Positions 5,266 to 6,610 of a DNA stretch of 6,610 bases are shown here, one piece after another (position 1 is the stretch's first letter; every line of letters starts with the position of its first letter). The stretch covers positions 1-6,610 of the forward strand of contig JAHACE010000076.1 in assembly GCA_018376005.1 (NCBI GenBank), in the 5' to 3' direction. The notes beneath the pieces were generated by a model. The model saw nothing but the letters and a program-made list of their open reading frames with translations. It was not told the DNA's origin and ran no database searches. Source of the stretch: Atopobium sp. GTDB taxonomy: Bacteria > Actinomycetota > Coriobacteriia > Coriobacteriales > Atopobiaceae. The position numbers and the translations under genes are program-made.

Positions 5266-6357
5266 GTGGGACTTAAAGTTGAACATGTTTCGCTATATAA
5301 CTTTCGTTGTTTTTCTTCGAAAGAGATAGATTTATCTGCACAAACTACTATTTTTGTAGGAAAGAACGCTGCAGGTAAGACAAATACTGTTGAAGCACTA
5401 CAACTCCTTACTGCTGGATATTCATTTAGAAAGCCCACACCATCACAGCTCCTTCTTACAGGTACTTCTGAGGCAAAGATAGAGATTTCTCTTACAGGAG
5501 ATGGAAGAAAACTAGAAAATACCTGCACCATTACAGAAAGACGTCGTCAATTTTCAAAGAATGGCAAGAAATGTCAGGCTGCAGATATTTCTGGAACACT
5601 GATGTCGGTACTTTTTAATCCCGATGACCTTTCAATGATTAAAGGTGGTGCATCGTATCGCCGAGAAGAATTTGATGACTTTGGTCGCCAGGCAAATAAA
5701 AGCTACTTCAAGGTTTTCTCGGCATATACCAAGACAGTTGAGCAAAGAAATAAGTTGCTTAAATCTGATTGGCCAGATGAAAACTTGCTTGATGCGTGGG
5801 ATCTTTCTCTTGCAAGAGGAGGGGCTACGCTTCTTCATGCACGAATTCATTTGTTTGAGCGCCTGGCAAAGAAGACATGTGAGATTTACCAGGAACTCTC
5901 TGGTGGAGAACACCTAGAAATGAACTATATTTCTTCAATTGGAGAGGTATCTCTTGAAGCTTCTAGAGAAGAAATTGCTGATCAATTTTTGAAGGCTTTA
6001 AGTAAAGCTCGCACGGATGATATTCGTCGTCAGCAAAGTACAAAAGGACCTCATCGAGACGACGTTGAGTTTTTAATTGAGGGTAAAGACGCTAGAAATT
6101 TTGGTTCTCAAGGTCAGATCAGAACTGTCGTTTTAGCACTTAAGATGGCAGAAGTTCTCCTTTCAGAAGAAATACTTGGCGAGAAACCCTTGCTGCTTTT
6201 AGATGATGTTATGAGTGAGCTTGATGAAGACCGCAGAAAAGCCATCATGGAATTTGCATTCCATGACATTCAAACGGTAATTACCACTACAAACCTTGGT
6301 TATTTCTCTGAAGAGATTTTAGAGAAAGCGCAGATAGTTAGGTTTAGCGATGAATAA
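5266..6357 (+). CDS. recF: DNA replication and repair protein RecF
   Basis: RecF is an SMC-like ATPase that, with RecO and RecR, loads RecA onto gapped DNA at stalled forks. The 363-residue product has the normal length: an N-terminal LKVEHVSLYNFRCF strand-helix, Walker A GKNAAGKT (32-39), the conserved RREEFDDFGRQANKSYFKVF region, TKGPHRDDVEF (259-269), the ABC signature GSQGQ (280-284) and Walker B LLLLDDVMSELD (309-320). The start is a GTG at 5266-5268 with AGGGG only four bases upstream; a further-upstream start in frame is not available. It is 15 bp from dnaN and overlaps the next gene by eight bases, so the three are likely one transcript. No damage is visible, unlike dnaA and dnaN. Confidence 0.97.
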   Translation: MGLKVEHVSLYNFRCFSSKEIDLSAQTTIFVGKNAAGKTNTVEALQLLTAGYSFRKPTPSQLLLTGTSEAKIEISLTGDGRKLENTCTITERRRQFSKNGKKCQAADISGTLMSVLFNPDDLSMIKGGASYRREEFDDFGRQANKSYFKVFSAYTKTVEQRNKLLKSDWPDENLLDAWDLSLARGGATLLHARIHLFERLAKKTCEIYQELSGGEHLEMNYISSIGEVSLEASREEIADQFLKALSKARTDDIRRQQSTKGPHRDDVEFLIEGKDARNFGSQGQIRTVVLALKMAEVLLSEEILGEKPLLLLDDVMSELDEDRRKAIMEFAFHDIQTVITTTNLGYFSEEILEKAQIVRFSDE

Positions 6358-6610
6358 TCAACAAGAAATACCTGCGCGTGGTGGTAATGAGAACGCAAAA
6401 GATTTGATGAGCACTCTGCTTGGAACCTTCAGAGATTCTAAGAGTATGTCTAAAAATCGTCGTGCTTATCTTGCATGGGTTGAGTCAAACGGGGAAAGAG
6501 AAGTAGAACATACAACCGGCGTATTTGTTAGAGAAATTGCTGGTAGAGAATATCCTGTACTTACCGTTTATGTAGACAATCGTATGTGCATGATTGATTT
6601 TCTTGCACAA
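6350..6610 (+). CDS. dciA: DUF721/DciA-family protein, probable replicative helicase loader (partial)
   Basis: The first 87 residues are present and the gene leaves the window at the right edge. After a polar N-terminus, the DUF721 core begins: KDLMSTLLGTFRDS, then AWVESNGEREVEHTTGVFVREI with Trp43 and the hydrophobic LTVYVDNRMCMIDFLAQ strand-helix. DUF721 proteins are usually encoded between recF and gyrB in actinobacteria. DciA is the ancestral loader of DnaB helicase in bacteria lacking DnaC or DnaI. The ATG at 6350 overlaps the recF stop (ATGAATAA), which suggests translational coupling. Family assignment rests on motif recognition and position; the loader role is known for other DciA proteins and is transferred here. 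Confidence 0.85.
   Translation, partial: MNNQQEIPARGGNENAKDLMSTLLGTFRDSKSMSKNRRAYLAWVESNGEREVEHTTGVFVREIAGREYPVLTVYVDNRMCMIDFLAQ

Noticed and set aside
1..6610. Mobile element, CRISPR array, tRNA or defence system
   Set aside because: No transposase, integrase, regular repeat-spacer array, cloverleaf or defence gene was seen. Apart from the GHKL gene the layout is the standard origin neighbourhood.

Overview
This window covers the chromosomal replication origin region of a bacterium. The genes point outward from a central intergenic stretch: on the minus strand rpmH, rnpA, yidD and yidC run leftward, and on the plus strand a GHKL-ATPase gene, dnaA, dnaN, recF and a DUF721/dciA gene run rightward. 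This order, the moderately low GC content, and the style of the YidC, DnaA and DciA proteins suggest a low-GC member of the Actinomycetota, class Coriobacteriia, close to Atopobium/Lancefieldella. The assignment is an inference from gene order and recalled family sequences, not from a database search.

Left arm (1-1328, minus strand): a compact operon starts from a strong promoter (TTGACA-N18-TACAAT) and encodes L34 (rpmH), the RNase P protein (rnpA), the membrane-insertion accessory YidD and the insertase YidC, which runs off the left edge. Centre (1329-1691): a 363-bp AT-rich gene-free stretch holds TTATCTACA, several copies of the motif TTTTCAACA/TGTTGAAAA and a 20-bp imperfect direct repeat. 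It is the best candidate for one half of oriC. Next is a 292-aa protein with a GHKL ATPase fold and a C-terminal winged helix but no kinase dimerisation/His box. A second box cluster (three copies of TCAACATT) lies just upstream of dnaA, so this gene sits inside a split origin. Right arm: dnaA, dnaN, recF and dciA encode the initiator, sliding clamp, gap-repair loader and probable helicase loader.

The most striking point is that three essential genes look damaged in the same way. yidC lacks roughly 30 residues of its first cytoplasmic loop and changes frame near 457-460. dnaA stops early, while the conserved end of its DNA-binding domain IV (IGKHFGGRKHATILHS) continues in another frame at 3924-4088 with about 30 residues missing. 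dnaN has no credible start, lacking about the first 40 residues. rpmH, rnpA, yidD, the GHKL gene, recF and the visible part of dciA look intact. Because these genes are essential, assembly or consensus errors that removed pieces of up to about 0.1 kb are the most likely cause; a real defective or duplicated origin region is the alternative.

No tRNA, rRNA, CRISPR array, insertion sequence or phage gene was seen.
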